The notes beneath the pieces are model-generated. The model did no database searches and was not told where the DNA came from. It was given only the letters and a program-made list of their open reading frames with translations. From contig JAJUHS010000004.1 of assembly GCA_029267755.1 (NCBI GenBank), forward strand, positions 1-42,572: 42,572 bases of DNA, written 5' to 3'. The stretch is from Clostridiales bacterium. GTDB taxonomy: Bacteria > Bacillota > Clostridia > Oscillospirales > Oscillospiraceae. Positions 32,540 to 40,566 of this stretch are shown in pieces. Every line of letters starts with the position of its first letter. The stretch's first letter is position 1. Made by a program: the position numbers and the translations under genes.

Positions 32540-34369
32540 TCACTCTTTATATGTGGGTGCGGTTTTTAGCTCATCTTCGCTGAATATGGGTTCGATTCCC
32601 ATCGATTTAAGATAAGCCAGTGTTTTTTCGGCTTCCTTTCCCGAAAAAACGTTAAGCCCGATTTCATCACCATATCCGTTGGGGGCATTGGCTCGAATGG
32701 AAATAACAAATTCAAACTTCCGCTTGTAAACGTCCGTAAGGCTTACAATGCCTAGTTTTCCGTTTCGGATATCAGCCTGCAGGCAGTTTGCGAGGAAGTC
32801 CCTGGCGCTGTTTTTTACAAGAATATCGTCTCTGCTGTTTCCGCTCTTGTCAACGTAGTGCAGTTCAATTGTGATGACGGAATCGGGCGAAACGGCGAGG
32901 ACGTCACTCATGCTATCCGATATGGCGGAGGGAGAGTTGAGGGCAGCTTCAAACTCGGCAATATTTTTGCTGTCATGCTCCGAGGCTGTAAAAAGCGTGT
33001 AGCGGCGATTTACTGTTTTTCCGTTTTTCAGCATATAGCTGATATGGAGACTTACCACATTTGGAAAGCTTGTATCTGGCGCGAAGAAGGGTAATCGGCC
33101 TTGCCTTAAAAAGCTTTCGTGAGAACCTTTATTTGCAATCAAGCTTTTTTGCGCTTCGGTTATTCTTTGAATAACGGCCTCCTCGTCGTAGATTAGGCTG
33201 TCGCCGTTAGTATTGATATTCACAGAAGCTACGGAGCCCGGGTTGGGAGCGTAGCGCTCGATGCCGAACAGGTCAAATTCGAAGGACATAACAAAGACGA
33301 TAAGCGCAACAGTATAGATAACAAAGCCAGTCGTCGTCCTTTTGAACACGCGGAAGGATTTGCTTAGCAGCATCGCTGTAATGTAATATCCGAGGAAGCC
33401 GCCGATGATCATGCAGGAAAGCATGGGAATTGCGGAGCCGGTCTGCTCATAGCTTGATATCTGAAAAATAATTGAATAGAACAGCGAGCCCAGCACCAAT
33501 GAACCGATAAAGGCAAAGAAGTATTTGAAAACAGGCCTAAGAATGCTGACGGCAATAAATTCCGAAGCGTTTTCACTTTTGCGGCGCTTATATATGAGGA
33601 TTGCTGCCGCAGCAAAAATCAAGCCAGCAAAGCAGTATATGATTAAGGTCGTCCAGCCGCTGAAGCTATACCAATCCATTGACACCAAGGTATTGCCTTC
33701 AACTCTTGCCTTAGCGATCAGCCAATATGCAGGAGATAGAACCGAAAGGGTCGGGGAATTTACTGAGGAGATGCCGTAGCAGAAAAGTGAAACGCAATAT
33801 CTGGTTATAGCTTCAATGATTACTACTGCGAAATTCAAAACACCATAAATGGCTACAAGTCCGAAGCCCTGTCCCGTAAGCATGGCGCAGAACGTACCGA
33901 AGCCGAAGAAGAAAACGCACTGGAGCGATACGATTGCGAGCCACTGCAAAAGATACCCGATCTGGAGCGAGCCGAACAGAAGCTCCGACAAAACCGATAG
34001 GATAAAAATAAAGACGTTCGACAAAAGCAGCCATGTAAGGCCGGATATGAAGCTCGACAAAAACAGCCCCTCGCGGCGGATCGGAAGTGCGTGGAAGGCG
34101 CCGGCGCTCCTCGCCGTATATAAGTAGGAAAAAAGCGTCCATGCGGACAGCAAGCAAAAGGCAAAAGAGAGTATGGTTCCCTCAACCACGCCCAATTGCA
34201 GAATATATCTGCCGACGGAAGCGGAGTTCATATACCTTGTTATAATTCCCGGCAGGGAAATCGGCAGGCTGATTACCCAGATGATATTGTAAATAGTCCA
34301 CAGCGGCCAAAAACGCTTGATGTTGTTTAAAAATATGGCTTTATTAAAGCAGGATGTCACGGAGCGCAT
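32540..34369 (-). CDS. ABC transporter permease (YtrC-type, with large soluble C-terminal domain)
   Basis: The protein is 609 residues from ATG 34369, which is preceded by GGGAGGTG; the GTG within that site (34378) is a less likely start. About nine hydrophobic segments are visible between residues 20 and 375. A soluble region of about 220 residues follows (from FGIERYAPNPG to the end), probably outside the membrane. The gene overlaps the ATPase gene by 26 nt and is the sole membrane partner. This organisation matches YtrA-YtrB-permease systems implicated in cell-envelope antibiotic response and in export of unknown substrates. The substrate cannot be read from sequence. Confidence 0.8.
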   Translation of the reverse strand: MRSVTSCFNKAIFLNNIKRFWPLWTIYNIIWVISLPISLPGIITRYMNSASVGRYILQLGVVEGTILSFAFCLLSAWTLFSYLYTARSAGAFHALPIRREGLFLSSFISGLTWLLLSNVFIFILSVLSELLFGSLQIGYLLQWLAIVSLQCVFFFGFGTFCAMLTGQGFGLVAIYGVLNFAVVIIEAITRYCVSLFCYGISSVNSPTLSVLSPAYWLIAKARVEGNTLVSMDWYSFSGWTTLIIYCFAGLIFAAAAILIYKRRKSENASEFIAVSILRPVFKYFFAFIGSLVLGSLFYSIIFQISSYEQTGSAIPMLSCMIIGGFLGYYITAMLLSKSFRVFKRTTTGFVIYTVALIVFVMSFEFDLFGIERYAPNPGSVASVNINTNGDSLIYDEEAVIQRITEAQKSLIANKGSHESFLRQGRLPFFAPDTSFPNVVSLHISYMLKNGKTVNRRYTLFTASEHDSKNIAEFEAALNSPSAISDSMSDVLAVSPDSVITIELHYVDKSGNSRDDILVKNSARDFLANCLQADIRNGKLGIVSLTDVYKRKFEFVISIRANAPNGYGDEIGLNVFSGKEAEKTLAYLKSMGIEPIFSEDELKTAPTYKE

Positions 34370-35237
34370 AGTCCACACCTCCCAGTTCGTAAATAAAAAT
34401 CTCCTCGAGAGTCAGGGGTACCATATCGAAAAACACGGGATTCAGCGCCTTTATTTTAGCGCCTATTTCCTCCGCCGCCCCTCGCATAATGAGAGTTAAA
34501 ACACGCCCTGAGGCGGATCTGTGGAGTTCGCCGAAGCCCTCCGGAAGCAAATGCCCATCCTGAAGTACCAGCTGAATCTTGGAAATGTTGTCCTGAAGCT
34601 CTGAAAGCGAGCGCTGAAGAAGAAGCTTTCCCTTGTGCATGATGCCTACATGGTCGCAGACGTCCTCAAGCTCGCGCAGGTTATGCGAGGATACGAGAAC
34701 CGTGGTACCATTCTCTGAAACGTCGTTCATGACGATGCTCCAGATCTGGCGCCGCATTACGGGATCAAGCCCGTCCACTGGTTCGTCGAGAATCAGAACA
34801 TCTGGGCGCATGCTTACGGCGATTCTGAACGCAGACTGCTTCTGCATACCCTTGGAGAGCTGACGCATCAGTCGTTTGTCGTCGAATTCGAATATTTTTC
34901 CCAGCTTTTCATAGCGGTGAGCGTCAAAGTTCGGATATACACTTTTGTAAAACTTCATCATATCCCGCGAGGACGCCTGCAGAAAGAAGAACAGGTCGTC
35001 GGGAATACAGGCAATGCGCTGCTTTATTTCCGGGTTTTCGTAAACAGGGGAGCCGGCGATCAAGACCTCGCCGGAATCTTGACGGTAAATTCCCGAGAGA
35101 TGGCGAATAATGGTGGACTTCCCGGCCCCGTTTGGTCCTACCAAACCGTAAACCGAGCCTTTTTCCACGTTCAGGCTCAGACCGTCAAGAGCTTTAAAGT
35201 CGCCGAAACGCTTTACGACATTTTTGACTTCAATCAT
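34344..35237 (-). CDS. ABC transporter ATP-binding protein
   Basis: This 297-residue protein has a complete nucleotide-binding domain: Walker A GPNGAGKST, Q-loop region ACIPDDLFF, a signature written LSKGMQKQ (standard LSGGQ-type position), Walker B VLILDEP and the switch His in SSHNLREL. The last 80 residues form a variable C-terminal extension. It powers the permease encoded just downstream. Its ATG overlaps the regulator's stop codon (35234-35237), so all three genes are translationally coupled. Confidence 0.93.
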   Translation of the reverse strand: MIEVKNVVKRFGDFKALDGLSLNVEKGSVYGLVGPNGAGKSTIIRHLSGIYRQDSGEVLIAGSPVYENPEIKQRIACIPDDLFFFLQASSRDMMKFYKSVYPNFDAHRYEKLGKIFEFDDKRLMRQLSKGMQKQSAFRIAVSMRPDVLILDEPVDGLDPVMRRQIWSIVMNDVSENGTTVLVSSHNLRELEDVCDHVGIMHKGKLLLQRSLSELQDNISKIQLVLQDGHLLPEGFGELHRSASGRVLTLIMRGAAEEIGAKIKALNPVFFDMVPLTLEEIFIYELGGVDYALRDILL

Positions 35238-35614
35238 TTCCTTTTTACCTCCGTTTCCGAATACAGCTTATCAAGCCGTTCTTTAAGTTCGCCTGCGCCG
35301 CAGCCGAGATAAATAAGCTCCGTAGCTGCCTCGTCAAAGGCCTTCAAAGCCCGGGTGCGTTTTTCGGCCGGCAGCTCCGAAATCCCGGCGGCAAAGGAGC
35401 CCTTGCCGGCGGCGGTGTTAATATAGCCCTCGGCTTCCAGCTCCCTGTATGCTCTCTGTATCGTATTAGGGTTGATTGAGAGCTCCGACGCGAGCTCGCG
35501 AACGGACGGCAGCTTTTCTCCGGGCGACAGAGCCCCCGTAACTATAAGCTTCCTCAAACCGTCCTTTATCTGAGCGTATATAGGACGAGAATCCCTGTAA
35601 TTAAGATTAATCAA
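35234..35614 (-). CDS. GntR-family repressor, YtrA subfamily
   Basis: This 126-residue regulator starts with TTG 35614, after GGTGGTG. The winged-helix domain (about 10-75) has the GntR pattern GEKLPSVRELASELSINPNTIQRAYRELEAEGYI and a wing GKGSF. The short C-terminal helical tail without a large effector domain defines the YtrA subfamily, usually found with ABC transporter genes as here. An inverted repeat on its own promoter suggests autorepression. Confidence 0.92.
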   Translation of the reverse strand: MINLNYRDSRPIYAQIKDGLRKLIVTGALSPGEKLPSVRELASELSINPNTIQRAYRELEAEGYINTAAGKGSFAAGISELPAEKRTRALKAFDEAATELIYLGCGAGELKERLDKLYSETEVKRK

Positions 35615-35637
35615 TATATCACCACCTGCATCTGAAT

Positions 35638-35660
35638 CTGTATTAATAATACTAATACAG
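35638..35660 (-). promoter_or_regulatory. Operator-like repeat for the GntR/YtrA regulator
   Basis: CTGTATTA-N7-TAATACAG is a perfect 8-bp inverted repeat placed directly after the -10 box and over the predicted start point of the GntR-ABC operon. That is where a self-repressing YtrA-type protein would bind. Confidence 0.6.
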
Positions 35661-35689
35661 ATAATACATTATTACACTTAGCATGTCAA
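35661..35689 (-). promoter_or_regulatory. Strong promoter of the GntR-ABC operon
   Basis: On the minus strand, TTGACA (35684-35689, consensus), a 17-bp spacer and TATTAT (35661-35666). Confidence 0.75.
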
Positions 35690-35750
35690 GTATTTCATAT
35701 TTTTTCGCTTGGCTATGAAAATATTCGGCGTATTCCACCATCGGTTTTCC

Positions 35751-35779
35751 TTGACAACGGCCGCTTTCTATGTTATTAT
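35751..35779 (+). promoter_or_regulatory. Strong promoter of the cobalamin riboswitch transcript
   Basis: TTGACA (35751-35756, consensus), a 17-bp spacer and TATTAT (35774-35779). The start point is expected near 35786, about 15 nt before the aptamer. Confidence 0.75.
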
Positions 35780-35796
35780 CTGCATAACAATTAAAT

Positions 35797-35985
35797 AGGA
35801 CTTTGGGTGGCCGATTTGCGGCCTTAAAAAGGAAACAGGTGAAAGACCTGTGCGAGCCCGTCGCTGTAAAAGAGGAGTCCGCTTCATTATGGTCACTGAT
35901 TATTCGGGAAGACAGGAGCGGATGATGATGCTTGAGCCAGAAGACTTGCCCTATGTCCGAGTACGAAACGCCACGAGGTTTGGTA
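35797..35985 (+). ncRNA. Cobalamin riboswitch aptamer
   Basis: The conserved cobalamin-aptamer elements occur in order: GGAAACAGGTGAAAGACCTG, then TGCGAGCCCGTCGCTGT, then GGTCACTG, then GAGCCAGAAGACTTGCC (the B12-box region). The aptamer binds adenosylcobalamin or a related cobalamin. In the expression platform GCCACGA (35970-35976) can pair with TCGTGGC (36021-36027). The latter overlaps the 5' arm of the terminator at 36025, so the two structures compete. No gene follows within reach of this switch except nrdJ, beyond two terminators. End coordinates are approximate. Confidence 0.93.
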
Positions 35986-36024
35986 GTGTACTGTATGCGG
36001 TTGAATTAACCGTATGGTAGTCGT

Positions 36025-36059
36025 GGCTTTCATTTGTATGAAAGTCATTTTTATTTTTA
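36025..36059 (+). terminator. Riboswitch terminator
   Basis: GGCTTTCAT (36025-36033) pairs with ATGAAAGTC (36038-36046) and is followed by ATTTTTATTTTT. Its first bases overlap the alternative pairing partner of 35970-35976, which gives a conventional antiterminator/terminator choice. Confidence 0.85.
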
Positions 36060-36154
36060 TAGCGGCGCTTCGTTTAATAAGTTCATTATGACCTCTCCCT
36101 GAGGATCATATTTGATAAAGCGATTTAGAAATTGTGTGTTAATCTGTTCAAAAA
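36060..36154 (+). other. Geneless stretch between two terminators after the riboswitch
   Basis: These 95 bases hold no reading frame with a ribosome site and no recognised RNA fold. They would be transcribed only when the riboswitch allows readthrough, so they could be the body of a small RNA or the scar of a lost gene. Confidence 0.5.
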
Positions 36155-36190
36155 AACACCGGAGGATTATGTGTCCTCCGGCGTTTTTTT
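36155..36190 (+). terminator. Second terminator downstream of the riboswitch
   Basis: CCGGAGGA (36159-36166) pairs with TCCTCCGG (36174-36181), flanked by an A-run before and TTTTTTT after. It is a strong intrinsic terminator on the plus strand. Confidence 0.85.
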
Positions 36191-36212
36191 ATTTCCAAAG
36201 GGGGTGGTAACA

Positions 36213-36242
36213 ATGAATTTTTTGTTTCATCCTGAGGGTTGA
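36213..36242 (+). CDS. Nine-codon ORF in the nrdJ leader region
   Basis: ATG 36213 follows AAAGGGGGTGG, an excellent ribosome site, but the frame stops after nine codons (MNFLFHPEG). It may be a leader peptide or the truncated start of a lost gene formerly under the cobalamin riboswitch. No family is recognised. Confidence 0.3.
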   Translation: MNFLFHPEG

Positions 36243-36299
36243 AGCATTTCCGCGGAATTTCGATTTACCGCCGGCCATCAAAAATAATAATTCAATATA

Positions 36300-36328
36300 T
36301 TGACTCCCACTGCTGATGATATTACAAT
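36300..36328 (+). promoter_or_regulatory. Putative nrdJ promoter
   Basis: TTGACT (36300-36305), a 17-bp spacer and TACAAT (36323-36328), 40 bp before the start codon. It would free nrdJ from control by the upstream cobalamin riboswitch. Confidence 0.55.
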
Positions 36329-36368
36329 ATATAGTACTCACTTACATATATAAATGGAGGTAACCGAA

Positions 36369-38627
36369 ATGCAGATCGGAGAAAACGCCCGCGTCGTACT
36401 TGAAAAGCGCTATCTGACGCGGGATATTGACGGAAAACCGACGGAGAGCGTCGAGGGGCTGTTTAGGCGGGTGGCCTCGGCGCTGGCCGAGCCTGATAAA
36501 AGATACGATCATAATGCGGATGTCGCGGCGGTTGAGGAGGAGTTCTATGAGCTTATGACAAGCCTTCGATTTCTGCCGAACTCGCCCACGCTCATGAACG
36601 CCGGCAAGGAGCTGGGGCTGCTTTCCGCCTGCTTTGTTTTGCCTGTGGAAGACTCTATGGACAGCATTTTCGACACTATTAAGAACGCTGCGCTGATCCA
36701 CAAGTCGGGCGGCGGCACGGGGTTTTCTTTTTCGCGCCTGCGCCCAAAGGGAAGCGTGGTGCGCACCACCGGAGGAGTCGCCTCCGGCCCGATCAGCTTT
36801 ATGAAGGTTTTTAACGCGGCAACCGAGGCGGTCAAGCAAGGGGGCACAAGGCGGGGCGCCAACATGGGCATTCTGCGCGTCGACCACCCCGATATTCTGG
36901 AGTTCATAGATTGCAAGTCGGAAGGCGGAGATTTGACCAACTTCAATATATCTGTTGCCCTGACTGAAAGGTTTATGCAGGCGGCGGCGTCGGGAGAGAA
37001 TTACGATCTTATTGATCCGCACAGCGGCAAGGTTGCGGGGCAGCTTAATGCGGCCGAGGTTTTCAAAAAGATCGTGGATGCCGCCTGGCGAAACGGCGAG
37101 CCCGGAATAATTTTTCTTGACCGTCTGAACCGCGACAATATAGTGCCGTCCAAAGGGGAGATAGAGTCCACAAACCCCTGCGGCGAGCAGCCGCTGCTGC
37201 CCTACGAGTCCTGCAATCTCGGCTCAATTAACCTTACGGCGGTGGTTAAGAAAGGGAACGGCGGGAGCGTTATCGATTATGACCTTCTGGGCCGCATCGT
37301 GGATACCGCTGTGCACCTTCTGGACAACGTAATCGACGCAAATCTCTACCCGTTGCCGAAGATTGAGGAAACGACCCTCTCGACACGCAAGGTGGGACTC
37401 GGAGTCATGGGGTTCGCGGATATGCTGCTTATGCTCGGAATCCCCTATAACTCCGAGGAAGGAGTAAGGACGGCGGAGGAAGTTATGGGCTTCATAAACG
37501 CCCGAGGACACGAGATGAGCCGAAAGCTCGCTGAGAAGCGCGGAACCTTCCCGCTGTTTGAGAAGAGTACGCTGGCTTCGGGAACTAGGTACCGCAACGG
37601 CACCGTCACGACCATAGCGCCCACCGGAACGCTTTCAATTATCGCGGGCGTTTCTAGCGGCGTCGAGCCGGTATTCGCCTATGCGTATATCCGCAATGTA
37701 ATGGATGACACCGAGCTTGTCGAAACGAATCCGATTCTGCGCAGGGAACTCGAGCGCAGGGGCCTTTACACCGAGGAGCTGATGCGTCGGATTATAGCTG
37801 AGGGGACATTGGCCCATATTGAAGAACTGCCGGAGGATCTGAAAAGGGTGTTCGTTTCCGCGCACGACGTCAGTCCCGAGTGGCATATACGCATGCAGGC
37901 GGCTTTTCAGCGCCACACGGACAATGCTGTTTCAAAGACCGTGAACTTTCCGAACAGCGCAACCCGCGAGGATGTTGAAAGGGCCTATATTCTCGCATGG
38001 AAGCTTGGCTGCAAGGGCGTTACGATTTACCGAGACGGCAGCCGCGATTCGCAGGTGTTGAACATCGGCCGGGTAAACAGGGTAAAAAACGCGGAAAGCT
38101 ACGGAAGCGGCGCGGAAGCGCCGGCTGTCATAAGGCCGCGGCCAAGGGCGGCGAGCCTTAGCGGAGTAACCGAACAGCTGCATATCGGCTGCGGCAAGCT
38201 TTACGTCACCGTAAACTATGACGAGCATGGTATCTGCGAGGTTTTTACAAACACCGGCAAGCATGGGGGTTGCCCGTCACAGTCCGAAGCGGTGGGGCGG
38301 CTTGCGTCGATTGCTCTTAGAAGCGGGATTAGCGTCGAAGAGGTAATAAAGCAGCTTAAGGGCATAAGATGTCCATCGACAATCAGACAAAAGGGGCTGG
38401 GGGTTCTCTCGTGCCCGGACGCCATAGCGAAGGTACTGGAGCGAACCGAAAAGGTTATACGCGAGGGCGGCAGATCGGCGGGGCTGGCGCCACAGGCTGC
38501 GGAAACGCCGGAAAGCGTAACTTTTGAGACGGCAAAGATGCGCTTTTGCCCGGAATGCGGATCCCAAATAGTGCACGAGGGCGGCTGCATCACTTGCCAT
38601 CAGTGCGGATACTCCAAGTGCGGTTAG
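36369..38627 (+). CDS. nrdJ: Class II (adenosylcobalamin-dependent) ribonucleoside-diphosphate reductase
   Basis: The protein is 752 residues from ATG 36369, eight bases after TGGAGG. It reduces ribonucleotides to deoxyribonucleotides using a thiyl radical generated with B12. The N-terminal disulfide cysteine lies in LLSACFVLPVEDS. The finger-loop radical cysteine is in NPCGEQPLLPYESCNLGS, whose second Cys is the disulfide partner. The substrate-binding region includes FLPNSPTLMNAG. A TSCPD-type domain (about 600-700) ends in LGVLSCPD, and the C-terminus has a zinc ribbon (CPECG..CITCHQCGYSKCG) with the tail cysteines that re-reduce the active site. No activase or small subunit is encoded nearby, as expected for class II. 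Confidence 0.95.
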   Translation: MQIGENARVVLEKRYLTRDIDGKPTESVEGLFRRVASALAEPDKRYDHNADVAAVEEEFYELMTSLRFLPNSPTLMNAGKELGLLSACFVLPVEDSMDSIFDTIKNAALIHKSGGGTGFSFSRLRPKGSVVRTTGGVASGPISFMKVFNAATEAVKQGGTRRGANMGILRVDHPDILEFIDCKSEGGDLTNFNISVALTERFMQAAASGENYDLIDPHSGKVAGQLNAAEVFKKIVDAAWRNGEPGIIFLDRLNRDNIVPSKGEIESTNPCGEQPLLPYESCNLGSINLTAVVKKGNGGSVIDYDLLGRIVDTAVHLLDNVIDANLYPLPKIEETTLSTRKVGLGVMGFADMLLMLGIPYNSEEGVRTAEEVMGFINARGHEMSRKLAEKRGTFPLFEKSTLASGTRYRNGTVTTIAPTGTLSIIAGVSSGVEPVFAYAYIRNVMDDTELVETNPILRRELERRGLYTEELMRRIIAEGTLAHIEELPEDLKRVFVSAHDVSPEWHIRMQAAFQRHTDNAVSKTVNFPNSATREDVERAYILAWKLGCKGVTIYRDGSRDSQVLNIGRVNRVKNAESYGSGAEAPAVIRPRPRAASLSGVTEQLHIGCGKLYVTVNYDEHGICEVFTNTGKHGGCPSQSEAVGRLASIALRSGISVEEVIKQLKGIRCPSTIRQKGLGVLSCPDAIAKVLERTEKVIREGGRSAGLAPQAAETPESVTFETAKMRFCPECGSQIVHEGGCITCHQCGYSKCG

Positions 38628-38653
38628 AAGGCAAAAAGAAAAAACGCTTAATT

Positions 38654-38685
38654 GAAAGGCTTTGAGAGATTTCTCAGAGCCTTTC
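38654..38685 (+). terminator. Probable nrdJ terminator
   Basis: GAAAGGCTTTGAGA pairs with TCTCAGAGCCTTTC across GATT (14 bp, one wobble). The T-run after it is weak (TGCTAATTGTT). Confidence 0.6.
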
Positions 38686-38838
38686 TGCTAATTGTTGAAA
38701 ACGAAACGCGCTGAATGCCGAAATATCAAGGAAACGAATTTATGATAGTGGAGGCGTAAATTGAAAGTTACAGGATTATCTGATATAGTAATATGTAGTA
38801 AAAACGTATGCTTGCTTACAAAGACAGGGGAAATACGG

Positions 38839-40497
38839 ATGGAAAAAAGGCTTGACGCGGCCATATGCGCTCTGAACTCGCAGTATATACATTCATCGTT
38901 GGCTCCGTGGTGTCTGCTGGCGGGAGTGGAAGCGTACTGCGATAAGGGCGTTTATGCCAAAGTCGTCGAGGGGACAATAAACGAGAACCCCTGCGCCGTG
39001 GTGAAGAGGATATCGGAGCTGAGGCCTCGGGTCGTCGGATTTTCCTGTTATATATGGAACATCGACGCGGTAAGGCAAATTATCCGCCTTCTGGAAAAGG
39101 AAATTCCGGATGCGGTAATAGTCCTCGGCGGGCCCGAGGTGAGCTACAACGCCGCGGAAATTCTTAAAGCGGAGCCGCTTGTTCGTTACGTTATTTCGGG
39201 TGAGGGAGAGAAGCCTTTTGCACTTCTGCTTAACGCGATACTCAGAGAAGAAAGTGTTGACGGAATACCGGGACTGAGCTTCCGAACCGGAGGCGGGGTG
39301 TTCGAGGCCCGACCCTTTGTTTCGGAGGCCGATCCTCCCAGTCCTTATTCGGATAAGTATTTTGCGGCGCTTAAGGGAAGAATAGCCTATCTTGAAACAA
39401 GCCGAGGCTGCCCGTTTTCCTGTTCGTTTTGCCTTTCGGGGTATGGAAAGGTGCGTTATTTCGATATCGACCGCGCAAAGCGGGAAATGCTGATGCTTGC
39501 GCAAAGCGGCGCGAGGACCATAAAGCTGGTGGATCGTACGTTTAACGCAAATCGCAGAAGGGCGGCAGAGCTTTTCCAATTTATCATAGACAACTTTGAC
39601 TTCATTCTAAATGGAGTCTGCTTCCATTTTGAAATCGCCGGTGACCTTCTGGACGAGGATACGCTGATAATTCTTGAATCGGCCCCGCCCGGGCTGATGC
39701 AGTTTGAGATCGGGATTCAGAGCTTTAACGCAGAAACGCTCGCCGCGGTTAACCGAAAGACGGACTTAGAACGTCTGAAAAGCAATATTAAAAGGCTTGT
39801 GGAAAAGAGAAATGTCCATGTGCATATCGATCTTATCGCGGGCCTGCCGTTTGAAGATATGTGCAGCTTTGAAAATAGCTTCAATACTGCGTATTTTCTC
39901 GGCGCGGATATGCTTCAGCTCGGTTTTCTGAAGCGGCTCTACGGTTCGCCAATGCAGAAGGAACAGGGGGAAAATTCCGGACGCTTTTGTGAAAGCGCAC
40001 CCTATGAGGTGCTTGAAACGCCGTGGATCTCGTCAGAGGAGCTTCTTTATCTGCACCGCGCGGAGGATGCCCTCGAAAGACTCCATAACAGCGGGCGCTT
40101 TCATAGAACCCTTGCCTATCTGCTTGAAAGTACGGGCCTTACGCCGTTTGAGCTGTTTGGCATCTTCGGCGAACACCTTGACAAAAAAGCGGCTCGGATA
40201 TCTTTGGATGACTATATCGCGGAAGTTTTTAATTACTTCGGCTCAAAATCCGGTGTGGAAAGGGCGGTTCTGAGAGACAAGATGGTTTGCGACTACCTCT
40301 CCACAAATTCGTCCGGGAAGCTGCCGCGAGCCCTTCGAGTAGAGGATCCTGCTCTCGGACGGATAAAAAGGAGGCTCGGGCCGGGACCCAGACGGGGGAT
40401 CGCCATTTTGTATTCGGAGCCTTTCGCCGTATATGCTGATTACGGCGAAAAGAATCCGGTTACAGGGGAATTCCCGCTTACAAAAATCGAAATTTAG
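38839..40497 (+). CDS. B12-binding radical SAM protein (DUF4080 type)
   Basis: The protein is 552 residues from ATG 38839, eight bases after AGGGG, giving the family-like opening MEKRLDAAICALNSQYIHSS. TTG 38761, after GGAGG, would add 26 residues and cannot be excluded. The N-terminal cobalamin-binding Rossmann domain (about 1-150) has VVGFSCYIWN and VLGGPEVSYN. The radical SAM barrel has the cluster motif CPFSCSFC (Cys191, 195, 198), then HFEIAGDLLDE, QFEIGIQSFN and HVHIDLIAGLPFED. A C-terminal domain of about 200 residues follows. Proteins of this layout are methyl- or alkyl-transferases or rearrangement enzymes of unknown substrate. It lies 211 nt after nrdJ. Confidence 0.85.
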   Translation: MEKRLDAAICALNSQYIHSSLAPWCLLAGVEAYCDKGVYAKVVEGTINENPCAVVKRISELRPRVVGFSCYIWNIDAVRQIIRLLEKEIPDAVIVLGGPEVSYNAAEILKAEPLVRYVISGEGEKPFALLLNAILREESVDGIPGLSFRTGGGVFEARPFVSEADPPSPYSDKYFAALKGRIAYLETSRGCPFSCSFCLSGYGKVRYFDIDRAKREMLMLAQSGARTIKLVDRTFNANRRRAAELFQFIIDNFDFILNGVCFHFEIAGDLLDEDTLIILESAPPGLMQFEIGIQSFNAETLAAVNRKTDLERLKSNIKRLVEKRNVHVHIDLIAGLPFEDMCSFENSFNTAYFLGADMLQLGFLKRLYGSPMQKEQGENSGRFCESAPYEVLETPWISSEELLYLHRAEDALERLHNSGRFHRTLAYLLESTGLTPFELFGIFGEHLDKKAARISLDDYIAEVFNYFGSKSGVERAVLRDKMVCDYLSTNSSGKLPRALRVEDPALGRIKRRLGPGPRRGIAILYSEPFAVYADYGEKNPVTGEFPLTKIEI

Positions 40498-40512
40498 TGA
40501 AAACTCTTCACA

Positions 40513-40540
40513 TTGATTATGGGATTATAGGAGTTATATC
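40513..40540 (+). promoter_or_regulatory. Putative greA promoter
   Basis: TTGATT (40513-40518), a 16-bp spacer and TATATC (40535-40540), about 26 bp before the start codon. Confidence 0.35.
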
Positions 40541-40566
40541 GTTTGCGTTGAAAGGAATGATAAGGA

